Positions 44,031-53,795 are shown, numbered from the stretch's first letter. The stretch is 64,000 nucleotides of DNA from JAAELZ01 sp965209105 (GCA_965209105.1 CBDBQB010000033.1:1-64000); one strand, 5' to 3'. Made by a program: numbers and translations. The notes: a model not told the origin generated them from the letters alone.

Positions 44031-45022
44031 CCACGCAACGAGATTTATTAGTATCAAGATCAGACTTGGATCATCCAATTCTGCATAGCCTTGATGATAC
44101 AGAAGCACTATTAGATTGGAGCGAAATAGAGATGCTGCTGTCATCTATTTACGCTGGTACTACGGGCCGCCCAAGCTATCCATTACTTAGTTTGTTCCGC
44201 AGCTTGATGCTGGGCATTTGGTATGAGCTGTCGGATAGGGAGTTAGCGCAGTGCTTATTTAGGGATTTATTGTTTCGTAAGTTTTGCCGCTTTGAGTTAG
44301 GCGGTGATGTGCCCGAAGCTTCAACCCTTGGGCGCTTTCGAAGCAAGCTAGTAGAGCACGAGCTATGGGATCGTTTGCTAGGTGAGATCAATCGCCAACT
44401 TGAATCAAAGAACATTATTATGAGCAAGGGGCGTATCAATATTATAGATGCAACTCCTATAGAAGCGGCTCGTTCTGGAAATGGTAACGGCAAAGATGGC
44501 ACGCCTAAGCGAGATCCTGATGCCAGCTGGCACGTTAAGAATGACAGCCGAGGTCGAAAGAAATCCACCTATGGCTACTCAGTGCATACGGGAGTTGATG
44601 AGGATGGGTTTGTTCAGCGCCAGAGTGTGACGCCAGGGCATGTTCATGACAGTCAGCAGCGCGATGAATTACTGTTGGGCGATGAGACTGCCCTATATGC
44701 TGATGCGGCGTATAGCTCGCAGGAGACGCGAGATAAACTGGAGCAACTTGGAATTGATGACCAAGTTCAACGCAAGGGATATCGAGATAATCCGTTGTCA
44801 GATGCAGACCGTAGCCGCAATGCAGTTATTGCAGTAACACGAGCAGGAGGCGAACGGCCCTTTGCGACTTACAAGCAGCACTATGGTTTAGCTCGGACTC
44901 GGTTTATGGGCTTAGCTAAAAACACGACTGTTTACGGCCTAGCGGCGATAGCGGCGAATATCCGTAAAGGCGCTAAATTCTTAAGTTTGTATGGCTTGCC
45001 AGATTGGCACTATGCAAGATAG
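44031..45022 (+). pseudogene. IS5-family transposase lacking its N-terminus
   Basis: The frame matches the transposase at 34256-35263 from TTQRDLLVSRSDLDHPIL to the end, with all catalytic motifs (IIDATPIEA, LYADAAYSS, GGERPFATYK). It has lost the ATG and first few residues; the best remaining start would be TTG 44066 (DHPILHSL), which drops about 22 residues. The element also lacks one end, so it should not move by itself. Confidence 0.85.
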
Positions 45023-45166
45023 TTGCGCCTTTAATATGGGTTTAGGGGCGCGAATCAATAAAAAGTCGCTAAATCATGATCAAATACGCGAAAATCGACA
45101 AATATGATTCAAAAAATGACCCCTTCGGAAATGTCAGACTGAAATCGTGAGTTATGCTGCGGTCTC
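44031..45166 (+). mobile_element. IS5-family insertion sequence, 5'-truncated copy (1136 bp)
   Basis: Identical in structure to the complete element at 34112-35314, but the first 67 bases, including the left inverted repeat and the first codons of the transposase, are missing. The right inverted repeat GAGTTATGCTGCGGTCTC is intact. Unusually, it is flanked by a perfect 20-bp direct repeat of the target gene (44011-44030 and 45167-45186), not the 5-bp duplication seen for the full copy. Confidence 0.9.
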
Positions 45167-46801
45167 ACATAATCAACTTCAAAATAACGACCCCTAAAAT
45201 GGCTCCAACAAGAGTGCTAGAAGGGTCCTATTCAGAGATTGGGGCGTATCTAACATGCGGGTTTAGTGCCCTAAAAGTTACAGCAGATTCAAAATTAAAT
45301 ATTGGTAGCGCCACAGCAAATGTTACCGCTGCAGGTTCAAATCTGTCCGCCACAATGAATAGTAAAGCGATTGAAGATACCGGGGGGTTGCTGGGTATTA
45401 TGAATGACGGCCTAAGTATGGGAGATATGCAGGGTTTGGGTGAGCAGCTTCACAAACCAATCAAATGGGCAACGTCAAAAGAGTTCAAGCACATGGCGGA
45501 AACGGACACGCTTATAGGTGAAGAGGAATTTTTTCAAGGAGTTGTGCTTGCATCGTCGATTGGTTATGCCCTATTGTCTATATGGTCTTACCGTCGAAGC
45601 TTCGAGATGGCGGAAAACGAATTTCCCGCCATTGCCCGTAAGGCAAACAAAAATAAAATGAAATTCTTAGATAGTGTTGATCTCTCAGTTGTGAGAATTA
45701 TCTATGCATTTTTCGGGCTGAATAAAACCGACATACCAAGTGGAATTGATCAGGATAAAGCTAAAACTATATGGTTGGGCGAAAAACCCACATCGGGCCA
45801 ATTTACAGAATACTTCTCTACCGCACTGAAGAGCTTCTCAAAAGCCAACAGCAACATTATTGAATACTCTGTATTGCCATACCTCATTCCAGCCACAGGC
45901 AAAGACAACCAAGACAAGTATTATATATCTTCGTTGATTGGGTTGGCTCCCCGAGACTTAATAATGGCAAGTAAAGAGAAAGCGGAAGGAGTGCCAAAAA
46001 GTATAACAATATCGACAAGCTTTACAGGAGAAATTGCTATGAACGGCGGATTTGGGGACATGGTTGATGTAAGTGCAGAGGTTAAAACACTCTATTTGAT
46101 GGCAGGTACTGGCTCGGAATGGGATGTGAAAGGTTCCGAGGGTAGTATTATTAATCATGAATCCCATACTAGTGGGTTTAAAATGTGTGTGAAATTTGTA
46201 AGCGCTAAGGCCACCTTAGGTATGACCATGTCAGACATTGCAGTACAAACAGAAATGAAAGCAGATAGCTCAACTTTTGCTATTCAGACAATTGGCATTG
46301 ATGTGAAGGAGCTAAGATCGTTAGCAGATTTGGTTGCCGCTTCGGCAGGACCGTTTGATGCCAATGCATTAAAACTATACGGGCAGGTGTCGCAGGAATT
46401 AAGTGAAAAATTAGGAAAAGATGGAAAAAAGCCGACCGGCAAAGAATGTTTAACCCGCGTAGGGTTAGACATTAATCATGTTTTTTTTACAAAGCTTTTA
46501 AAAGACATGACACTCTATACCTATGCTTGCACTCAAATACAGACAAATCATAGCTTTAATGAGGCGGTAAAAGCGGTAGGGTCAACAGAAGAAAAAGAAA
46601 AAATCAAATTGCTTTATCAAACCTTGGCGCGCATCGAGTCCCCGGTGAATTCTAAGCCATTCGATCCGAGTGCCAAGCCTTCCGAGACGATGAGAGACTA
46701 CGCAAAACAAATACGTTTTCTCGCAGATCCGTTTAATAATTAGTAAAAAGAATCTAACGATACGACCTTGCTTGTTTATCCCGACTAACTGACCATAAGG
46801 G

Positions 46802-47035
46802 TTAGAGGGACACGGACAACCAACTGACCTCGCCCTTTGAGGATTCAATTCGTAACACGGGCACAGTCGTGCGCCCGGTCGCCGATTTAAGCTCTTTCAG
46901 CGCGGCTTGATCGCTCCAAATATTTTTGTCTTCTACTTCCACCCCATAGTGTTTAATTGCGCCCAATACGCGCGTACAAAATAGACAAAAACTTCGGTGA
47001 TATAAACTAAGGCAAGGTGCCGGTGATTGAGACAT
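46802..47035 (-). CDS. Glutaredoxin-like protein, short at the C-terminus
   Basis: 77 residues with the thioredoxin-fold start LSLYHRSFCLFCTRVLGAIKHYGV (CxxC at ~17-20, CLFC) and the cis-proline segment TTVPVLRIES. Typical relatives continue with W-x-x-E-S-x-D-I-x-x-Y-L; here the reading frame stops after SWLSVSL, so the last helix is missing. No simple one-base shift restores it. It follows the DUF192 gene on the same strand by 17 bases. Probably a genuine but shortened redox protein, or one recently damaged. Confidence 0.72.
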   Translation of the reverse strand: MSQSPAPCLSLYHRSFCLFCTRVLGAIKHYGVEVEDKNIWSDQAALKELKSATGRTTVPVLRIESSKGEVSWLSVSL

Positions 47036-47052
47036 GAAATGGGAACTTCGCT

Positions 47053-47559
47053 TTAATTTAAGCTAAGGCTGTTGAGCTTCAACGACAAACTCGGTAACAC
47101 GGATTGTAAATCATAATCAGCGGGGCGCGCTATTTCAAGTGCATACTGAAACGCAGCCCCAGGCCGATAAAAAAGCGGCTTCAGTGGCATTCCGGGTGGT
47201 TCGGGGCGCATTACCATCGCATCGACTTGGGCGCCGGATGCATCAAAAAAATATATGTCTAAGGGCACCAATACATTGCGCATATGAAAGGCCGAAAAGG
47301 TCATTGACGGATAAATAAAAATGACCGAGGAATCGACCGCGTCGGATTGGCAAATCCATTGATACCCCGCCGCTCGCTCCGCAGGGTCGTCCGCAACTCT
47401 TACTTGCAGTATCTTGGATGACCCCGCACTGACAAGCTGAACTTCACTCAGGTGCATGGAGGACCAGCCCTCAGTGAGATGACAATCTTGCGCCCACGCA
47501 GACGAAACCAACAGACTGAAAACCATCGCGAAACCAAGTGGGCAAGATCGAACAATCAT
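47053..47559 (-). CDS. Exported DUF192 protein
   Basis: 168 residues with a signal peptide (about 1-23, ending SSAWA). The DUF192 core is seen as LQVRVADDPAERAAGYQWIC, FIYPSMTFSAFHMRNVLVPLDIYFFD and YALEIARPADYD. The usual GLM/RR motif is only partly kept. Periplasmic; function unknown for the family. The ribosome site cannot be seen clearly, but the ATG 47559 gives the signal peptide. Confidence 0.8.
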   Translation of the reverse strand: MIVRSCPLGFAMVFSLLVSSAWAQDCHLTEGWSSMHLSEVQLVSAGSSKILQVRVADDPAERAAGYQWICQSDAVDSSVIFIYPSMTFSAFHMRNVLVPLDIYFFDASGAQVDAMVMRPEPPGMPLKPLFYRPGAAFQYALEIARPADYDLQSVLPSLSLKLNSLSLN

Positions 47560-47615
47560 TTAATTTTGAAACAACGTAAACTCATTACGATATTATAACC
47601 CTGAGTGAATCGATA

Positions 47616-48260
47616 TTGGCTGAACTCCCAAATTGGTTGCCGTTCTTATTGGCTTCAATTGGTTTAACGCTGTTGCCCGGCCCTGACAATCTATTCGTCA
47701 TGAGTATCGCAAGCGTGCAAGGCGCTCAAAAGGGCGTCGCAATTGCACTGGGCATGGCGTCGGGAAATTTTTTACATACGCTGGCAGTTGCCTTGGGCTT
47801 AAGTGCGCTCGTCATACAAACTCCCGCGCTTTTCACCCTCATTAAGGGCTTGGGTATTGCCTATCTGCTAAACCTCGCCTACCAAAGTTGGCAACCTCCC
47901 AATCACATTGATTTAGCCAAGGCGTCAACACCCGCAAAAAACTCAAGCTTAAGCCTGTTTAAACGCGGTGTCTTAATGAACGTTTTAAACCCAAAAGTCA
48001 GTTTATTTTTCATTGCTTTTTTGCCACAATTTCTGGGCCAAAATAGCGCTCACCCAATGGCAGATATACTTTTGCTTGGCACGATTTTTGTGATACAAGC
48101 CGCGATAATTTTTAGCCTAATTGCTCTGCTAGCAGGGCAATTGTCGCCCGCGATACAGGGCACTTCGCCGATCCTGATTGCCAGGATTAGCAGCGGCATC
48201 TATCTCGCGTTAGCGGCCTATCTCGCCTTGGTTTATGCTTTACCTTATACCCAGCATTAA
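47616..48260 (+). CDS. LysE/RhtB-family translocator
   Basis: Inner-membrane exporter of amino acids or derivatives, 214 residues, six helices. Family motifs: LTLLPGPDNLFVMSIASVQGAQKGVAIALGMASGNF and FKRGVLMNVLNPKVSLFFIAFLPQF. Start is a TTG at 47616 giving the normal N-terminus. Substrate not predictable. Confidence 0.9.
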   Translation: MAELPNWLPFLLASIGLTLLPGPDNLFVMSIASVQGAQKGVAIALGMASGNFLHTLAVALGLSALVIQTPALFTLIKGLGIAYLLNLAYQSWQPPNHIDLAKASTPAKNSSLSLFKRGVLMNVLNPKVSLFFIAFLPQFLGQNSAHPMADILLLGTIFVIQAAIIFSLIALLAGQLSPAIQGTSPILIARISSGIYLALAAYLALVYALPYTQH

Positions 48261-48268
48261 GCCTTGGC

Positions 48269-49084
48269 TTAGCGCTGACACTCCGGGCAATAGTAGCTGG
48301 CGCGCTGCCCGATTACTCGATTTTGTATCTTCGCATCACATTGCGAACACGGCTCTCCCGCTCGACCATAAACAAGGAGTTCCTGTTTGAAATAACCGGG
48401 TTGACCCTCTGCATTAGAAAAATCCTTAAGGCTGGTTCCGCCTTGTTTAATCGCGCGAGTCAGTACCCCTTTAATATGATCAGCCAGTTTCGCATAACGC
48501 GCTCCCGACACCCTTCCAGCTAGCCGAACAGGAGAGATTCCCGCGAGAAACAAAGCCTCACTAGCATATATATTGCCCACCCCAACCACGATTTTCTGAT
48601 CCATGATGAAGTTTTTCACGGCCAACTTTCGACCGCGCGATTTTTTAAACAAACTTTTACCGTTGAAGTTTCCTGTCAGCGGTTCAGGGCCGAGTGACGC
48701 CAGCAAAGGATGCGTGAGGACGTGCTGCTGCGTCCAAAGTAAACATCCGAATCGACGCGGATCGTTGTAACGAATGATCGCGCCGGTATCGACCTGAAGA
48801 TCAATATGATCGTGCTTATTAATCTGTGTATTTGAATCCACAATTCGCATCGAACCGGACATGCCCAAATGCCAGATCATGCTGCCACTATCAAGCTCGA
48901 TCAGAATATACTTCGCGCGGCGTTTAAGAGAACGTATACGCTGCCCGCGAACCTGGGTGGCGAGGTCTACTGGCACCGGCCATCTTAAGCGCGAATCTCT
49001 GACAATGAGTGACTGGATACGCTGGCCGTCGAGCACGCCTTTAATCCCTTGTAGCGTGGTTTCAACTTCTGGTAATTCTGGCAT
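48269..49084 (-). CDS. mutM: Formamidopyrimidine-DNA glycosylase MutM
   Basis: Removes 8-oxoguanine and other oxidised purines, the partner activity of MutY. The N-terminal catalytic PELPEVETT (P2, E3), the conserved Lys in LKRRAKYILIEL, the H2TH region FIMDQKIVVGVGNIYASEALF and the C-terminal zinc finger CSQCDAKIQ...YYCPECQR are all intact. 271 residues. Confidence 0.97.
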   Translation of the reverse strand: MPELPEVETTLQGIKGVLDGQRIQSLIVRDSRLRWPVPVDLATQVRGQRIRSLKRRAKYILIELDSGSMIWHLGMSGSMRIVDSNTQINKHDHIDLQVDTGAIIRYNDPRRFGCLLWTQQHVLTHPLLASLGPEPLTGNFNGKSLFKKSRGRKLAVKNFIMDQKIVVGVGNIYASEALFLAGISPVRLAGRVSGARYAKLADHIKGVLTRAIKQGGTSLKDFSNAEGQPGYFKQELLVYGRAGEPCSQCDAKIQNRVIGQRASYYCPECQR

Positions 49085-49150
49085 GATATTGACTGTTATT
49101 CAGAAACACGAAACCCTACAATAGCGCCAACTTATCAGCACGCAAATATT

Positions 49151-50176
49151 ATGAGTTTTAAAGTTCGCAATATATCGAACAATACCTCGTTTCGCACCGA
49201 AAAAGGTGAACCCGTTTTGACCGCCGCCCTGCGCAATGGCCACTTATACCCGTATGGCTGTCAGGCCGGTGCTTGTGGCTCATGCAAGGCGAAACTCGTC
49301 AGTGGACGGGTCGAGCATATTACCCGAGATCCGAGCGTGCTGTCTGATGATGAGGTTAAACAGGGCTTATGTTTATTATGTCAGGCTGTCCCGACCCAAG
49401 ATATTGAAATCGATATCAAGGAAGTCGCGCGGGTTAAACACATCGAGATAAAGACCATGCCAACCCGCGTGCGTGAGAAAACTATGCTCGCCGATGATGT
49501 CGTGCAGTTATTTCTCAGCGTGCCCAAAACACATGTCTTTGATTTCCTGCCCGGCCAATATTTAAAAATATTGCTAAAAAATGGCAAAGAGCGCAGTTTT
49601 TCTATCGCCAACACGCCACAAAATATGTCTGATCAAGGCATAGAGCTACACATCCGCATCGTGCCAGAAGGGCATTACTCGCCCCAAGTCATGAACAGCC
49701 TTCAGGTCAAAGACATCTTGCGCATACAAGGCCCGTTCGGCACCTACTTCCTACGCAAGGAAAAAGATCGACCAATCATTATGGTCGCGGGGGGAACGGG
49801 CTTTGCGCCGATCAAAGGCATGATCGAAGATGCCTTTGAAGCAGGGGTTTCACAAGCGATCACCCTATACTGGGGCGCCAGAACGGAAGCGGATTTATAT
49901 CTGAATGACTTGGCCGAGAAATGGCAGCAAGACAGGCCAAATTTTAATTATGTGCCGGTACTTTCAGAACAGTTAGACGACCCCGATTGGCACGGCGAAA
50001 CGGGCTTTGTCCACGAAGCGATTATTCGCGCGCATGGCTCACTCGGCAACACCAGCGTTTACGCGTCTGGACCGCCCGTCATGATTGACGCCTTGAGCAA
50101 TAGCCTACCCGACCAAGGCTTGGACACTGAATTTTTTTACACCGATGCTTTTGACTACGCCGCCGCGAGCGAATAG
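49151..50176 (+). CDS. Ferredoxin-NAD(P)H reductase, AscD-like
   Basis: 341 residues. The N-terminal plant-type [2Fe-2S] domain has ligands C37, C42 and C45 (GCQAGACGSC) and C77 (CLLC). Then come an FAD domain with RSFSIAN and an NAD domain with VAGGTGFAPIKGMIE and SVYASGPPVMIDA. This is the arrangement of CDP-6-deoxy-3,4-glucoseen reductase and of aromatic-ring oxygenase reductases. There is no dedicated sugar operon here; conserved free-standing AscD-like genes are common in gammaproteobacteria. Divergent from mutM. Confidence 0.87.
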   Translation: MSFKVRNISNNTSFRTEKGEPVLTAALRNGHLYPYGCQAGACGSCKAKLVSGRVEHITRDPSVLSDDEVKQGLCLLCQAVPTQDIEIDIKEVARVKHIEIKTMPTRVREKTMLADDVVQLFLSVPKTHVFDFLPGQYLKILLKNGKERSFSIANTPQNMSDQGIELHIRIVPEGHYSPQVMNSLQVKDILRIQGPFGTYFLRKEKDRPIIMVAGGTGFAPIKGMIEDAFEAGVSQAITLYWGARTEADLYLNDLAEKWQQDRPNFNYVPVLSEQLDDPDWHGETGFVHEAIIRAHGSLGNTSVYASGPPVMIDALSNSLPDQGLDTEFFYTDAFDYAAASE

Positions 50177-51991
50177 ATGAAACAATTTTACTACCTGTTT
50201 GTTCTTGTAATTGTTTTAAGCGCTTGTGACGCCCCCTCAACAACAGAAAAAACAGCCGATTCAATACAAAGCACAGCCACGACACCACAAAAGGATATTG
50301 GCCATCTGACCACGGATGCCGCGAACGCCTTAATGCGCGAATCTACGCCGGAAATTTTGGCCTATGAGCAAGCTATCGCCGACATGCTAGCCACTGATCT
50401 GCCCATTTTGACCCTCAATGCCCAGCCCCAGCCAAGCTTATCGCTGAACGACCCTGGCCTAGTAGCGGAAAAGCTAGCGCTGCGGAATCGCTCATTTCGC
50501 AAGTTCAGCCACCACATTCAGAACAAACAAGCCCTGCGCAGCGAAGTGATGCTATCGCGCCGAGCCTTACCTGGAGATTTTAGGAAAAACCAAGCGGCGC
50601 ACTGTGCCAAAACGGCGTGCTATCGCGTCGATATGTACAACTATTTTTATAATCTAACCAGTACCGCCATCGTCGATATTACAGCCAAACGTGTGGTGTC
50701 GGTGGATCATCTGGCCAATACGCAGCCCGACTTGAATGCGCGACTCAAACAACTCGCGCTGGCAATCGCCAATCATTCGCCGGATGTGATCGAACGCCTC
50801 GGTGCCGCACACGGCGATCTACAGCCGACCATGGTGGAGATCAAAACCGCCTTAAAAGGCAGTCGTTGTGAACGCTCCAAACATCTGTGTGTTGCGCCCA
50901 CCTACGTCGTTGGTAATCGCGCATTATGGGCGATTGTGGATTTAACCGATCTTAAACTGGTGGGCTTGCGATGGAGCGAATTGGGAACATCTGGGCCGCC
51001 AGTGATCGTCACTGAACGGACTTTAGAAAACCGCTATGTATTCAATGAATTTTGTGAGAAAACCAATCATTACGCATCCAATGATTGGTCGTTCGATTAC
51101 AACATCACCAGCTCAGACGGAATGCATCTCACCGACGTCAAGTTCAAGAATAAGGCAACAATCGATAGCGTCAAGCTGGTGGATTGGCATGTATCGTATT
51201 CGCACCAAGACAATTTTGGCTACTCCGACGCGATAGGCTGCCCCGTATTCAGCTCTGCCGTGGTGGTCGCACACCAAGGCCCTAAACAAGAAACGATTAC
51301 GCATGAGGGCAAGCAGATCGGCTTCGCATTTATCCAAGATTTCCGTCAGCTTCCGTGGCCGGCGCCTTGTAATTATCGCTATGAGCAGCGCTTTGAATTT
51401 TATAATGATGGCCGATTTAGAATCGCCTTTGCCGATTATGGTCGTGGCTGTGGCACCGACGGGACTTATCGCCCGGTCGCGCGCATTGATCTTGCGCAAG
51501 ATGCTACTGCACCTTTTGAAATCGCCCATTATTCCGATGGTCAATGGGAGACTTGGGATCAGGAGCGCTGGACACAGCAAGATGATATTGGCGCCTTGGA
51601 ATCACAATACAGCCATCGTATCGCAGACAAGCACGGCGAAGGTTTTTACTTAGCGCCGAGCAACGGCCAGTTTAGCGACAAAGGTCGCGGTGATCACGCC
51701 TATATCTATGCAACCGTCAATCATCCTGATCGAGACGAGGGCGAGCGCGACTTAAGTACTTTGGGTTCGTGCTGTAATAAGGATTACCAACAAGGCCCCG
51801 AGCTTTTTATGCAGCCCGCCGAAAGCTTGGTCGAGCAGGATTGGATATTGTGGTACGTCGCGCAAATAAAAAACGACGGTGCTGCTGGCAGCGAATACTG
51901 TTGGGCGGACACCGAAGTCGTCAACGGCTCACCCAAAATAAAAGTATGGCCCTGCTTTGCGGGACCGATGTTCGTACCGATCAAGCCCTAA
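50177..51991 (+). CDS. Lipoprotein resembling a divergent copper amine oxidase
   Basis: 604 residues with lipobox VLSAC (C17), directly following the reductase gene (ATG next to its stop). The middle and C-terminal parts show the outline of the copper amine oxidase fold: a CYRVDMYNYFYN N-domain strand, DWSFDYNITSSDGMHLTDVKF, the NY pair of the topaquinone site (N399-Y400 in CNYRYEQRFEFYNDG), and QDWILWYV near the end. The acidic residue after NY is R here, and the HxH copper motif is not visible, so it is probably not a normal quinone enzyme. The assignment is from fold landmarks only and needs a profile search. Confidence 0.45.
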   Translation: MKQFYYLFVLVIVLSACDAPSTTEKTADSIQSTATTPQKDIGHLTTDAANALMRESTPEILAYEQAIADMLATDLPILTLNAQPQPSLSLNDPGLVAEKLALRNRSFRKFSHHIQNKQALRSEVMLSRRALPGDFRKNQAAHCAKTACYRVDMYNYFYNLTSTAIVDITAKRVVSVDHLANTQPDLNARLKQLALAIANHSPDVIERLGAAHGDLQPTMVEIKTALKGSRCERSKHLCVAPTYVVGNRALWAIVDLTDLKLVGLRWSELGTSGPPVIVTERTLENRYVFNEFCEKTNHYASNDWSFDYNITSSDGMHLTDVKFKNKATIDSVKLVDWHVSYSHQDNFGYSDAIGCPVFSSAVVVAHQGPKQETITHEGKQIGFAFIQDFRQLPWPAPCNYRYEQRFEFYNDGRFRIAFADYGRGCGTDGTYRPVARIDLAQDATAPFEIAHYSDGQWETWDQERWTQQDDIGALESQYSHRIADKHGEGFYLAPSNGQFSDKGRGDHAYIYATVNHPDRDEGERDLSTLGSCCNKDYQQGPELFMQPAESLVEQDWILWYVAQIKNDGAAGSEYCWADTEVVNGSPKIKVWPCFAGPMFVPIKP

Positions 51992-52004
51992 ACCGCGCGG
52001 TAAA

Positions 52005-52457
52005 GTGCATGGTTTATGTTCCCGCTCGTTTGAGCCGAATTAGCCCTCGAACACAGGCAAAGATCGCGTATATAAATAGGCCGCTTAAAATAGCCGAGCT
52101 GCCCGCCCAAAGAATGGTTTTACCCGCGGGCCATCGATTGGGTTCTGCCGCATTTAACCAAAGGAGACCTCTGCATAACTACAGCACAAGACAAAACGCC
52201 TAATAGGTTCCAATCTTTTCGCCAAAATATCGCGCAATAGCTCGCTAATACACTCCATTTTGTCAAAAACCTTGAAAATATTATCTCGTTTTCCTATGCA
52301 CTTTAGTTATGCTGAGGTCTCCAAAGATAAAATATCACGCCTACACGCCTAGTGCGCAATAAATTGCGGCCATCATTGAACCGATTAGTCCGAGCCAATA
52401 TAAGACGAGCATATTGTTTGCGGTGACGAACACTCATGCCTAAGCAAACATTATGCT
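52005..52457. other. Intergenic region carrying a second MITE type
   Basis: About 450 bases between the lipoprotein gene and hemY. A short plus-strand open frame to 52203 has no family likeness. The main feature is the 158-bp inverted-repeat element at 52164-52321; the rest is not explained. Confidence 0.4.
52164..52321. mobile_element. MITE of a second type (158 bp)
   Basis: Terminal inverted repeats GAGACCTCTGCATAACTA and, inverted, GAGACCTCAGCATAACTA (17 of 18). Flanking direct repeats CAAAG at 52159-52163 and 52322-52326. Ends closely resemble the IS right end GAGACCGCAGCATAACTC. No coding capacity. Its interior is only distantly like the other MITE. Confidence 0.85.
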
Positions 52458-53795
52458 TTAAGCTTTATGCTCGATAACGCTTGTGGGCACAGGGCTCGCA
52501 GCCGCGTCGGTTGCCAAATTCCCGCCGACAATCACCAACGCCGGATCACGCGTGCTGGATGTTTCATTCATTTCTAATGCTGGAGTTGCGGTCGCACTCC
52601 CAACGACCGAACGCTCCCCAATTGATGCTTGCATACCTTGTTTGTAATACGACAAAGCCGTTTTTGGATTGCCCTCGGCTTCATACAGCTGGCCGAGCTC
52701 GTAAAACGCTTCGTCCCCTGCCCCCAGCGCAATCGATTTATTGAAATACAAACGCGCCTTATCCGCCAGCCCGTGTGCTTGATTAAGCCGCGCCAAACAT
52801 AAATTTACATTGGCATCATCTTCGTGCTCTGCAAGCCACGCCGTCGCGAATGCAATTTGCTTGCGTAAATCTTTCATCCGAGTTTTGCCATATAACGCGG
52901 CCAAGTCCGTGTTCCACTGCTGCTTTATGGCTTTGCGCACCACCACTTCAGCATCGTTTAACTCGCCTTCTGTGATGAGTTTCTGCGCGTAGAGCATGGC
53001 CATCTGCGCATCTTTTTTGCGCTTTGCCGGCAGCTTTTTGTATTGCGCTAGGGTCGATAGATTGTTCGCGTCAGGAACCGCTACATGAAGATTCGCTTCG
53101 CGCACCGAAATATCAAGCGCACTCAGCTGATCTTTGGGCAAGGCCTTTGCCTTGCTTAATTTCGGTAGTAACGCACTGACCGCTTGCCAGTCGCCAGTCT
53201 GCTGATAATTGTCAGCCATTAAGCGCAGGATGGTTTTATTGGCCGGCGCGTGATGGTGCATATCGGCCAATAACGCCGTCACCTGCTCGAACTCGCTGGC
53301 TTGCAGCAGCATTCTGGCTCTGGTGATGTCGATGGCCATGCGATTGGCCGGATCAGTTTTTTCTGCCTCGGCAAGATATTCATCGCGCTTGTCATAGTTC
53401 TTCTGCTGTTGCGCCGCATATGCGGCACCCAAATAGTTGAGCATCGGCGTGTTGCAATGCCCCAAACGCTTAAGCAAATCTTTCTCGCCCTGTGCCCAAT
53501 TACCCTCAATTAAGCGGGCATAACCCCGAAGGGTGTCGGTTTGCGCATTTTTGTTCTGCCGCTGTTGGTTCCATTGCTTAACCTTCTTAGGCGCCCGAAA
53601 CAATCCAAACAAGAAGTTAAACAATAAATATAATATCGCAAACGCAGCGAAGATCAATAAAACTGCGAGCACCAAGGGCAATTCCCAGCTATTTTGGCCA
53701 TACGATAACACCATCAAGCCAGGATCATCCAAAAACACCAGCCCAAGCGTCGTTGCCGCGACTAAGGCTATGACGCTGACAATTAATAATTTCAT
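52458..53795 (-). CDS. hemY: HemY-type TPR membrane protein
   Basis: 445 residues with two N-terminal membrane helices (about 5-22 and 40-62: LVLAVLLIFAAFAILYLLFNF) and the HemY N-domain pattern (LRGYARLIEGNWAQGEKDLLK), followed by TPR repeats (TALSYYKQGMQAS and others). HemY of gammaproteobacteria is an inner-membrane protein linked to late heme synthesis; it is unrelated to the oxidase of the same name in Bacillus. It follows hemX on the same strand. hemC and hemD are not in the window. Confidence 0.9.
   Translation of the reverse strand: MKLLIVSVIALVAATTLGLVFLDDPGLMVLSYGQNSWELPLVLAVLLIFAAFAILYLLFNFLFGLFRAPKKVKQWNQQRQNKNAQTDTLRGYARLIEGNWAQGEKDLLKRLGHCNTPMLNYLGAAYAAQQQKNYDKRDEYLAEAEKTDPANRMAIDITRARMLLQASEFEQVTALLADMHHHAPANKTILRLMADNYQQTGDWQAVSALLPKLSKAKALPKDQLSALDISVREANLHVAVPDANNLSTLAQYKKLPAKRKKDAQMAMLYAQKLITEGELNDAEVVVRKAIKQQWNTDLAALYGKTRMKDLRKQIAFATAWLAEHEDDANVNLCLARLNQAHGLADKARLYFNKSIALGAGDEAFYELGQLYEAEGNPKTALSYYKQGMQASIGERSVVGSATATPALEMNETSSTRDPALVIVGGNLATDAAASPVPTSVIEHKA

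Larger units (their letters stand above)
43773..46743 (+). pseudogene. Unrecognised 604-residue protein gene, split by an IS copy
   Basis: 5' part 43773-44030 (86 codons, MYSHYQRVRRLWDMEEG to IINFKI) and 3' part 45187-46743 (TTPKMAPTRVLEGSYSEIG to FLADPFNN). Removing the IS and one copy of the 20-bp direct repeat joins them in frame as DYYIINFKITTPKMAPT, 604 residues. No signal peptide. One helix-like hydrophobic stretch (GVVLASSIGYALLSIWSY). Many alternating, beta-type segments (LTCGFSALKVTADSKLNIG, SITISTSFTGEIAMNGG). I do not recognise the family. Codon use is more AT-rich than the neighbours, which suggests transfer. Both halves lack other lesions, so the break is recent. Confidence 0.7.

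Noticed and set aside
51841..52203. 120-codon plus-strand open frame at the end of the lipoprotein gene
   Set aside because: Its first 150 bases overlap a well-supported gene and it ends inside the MITE.
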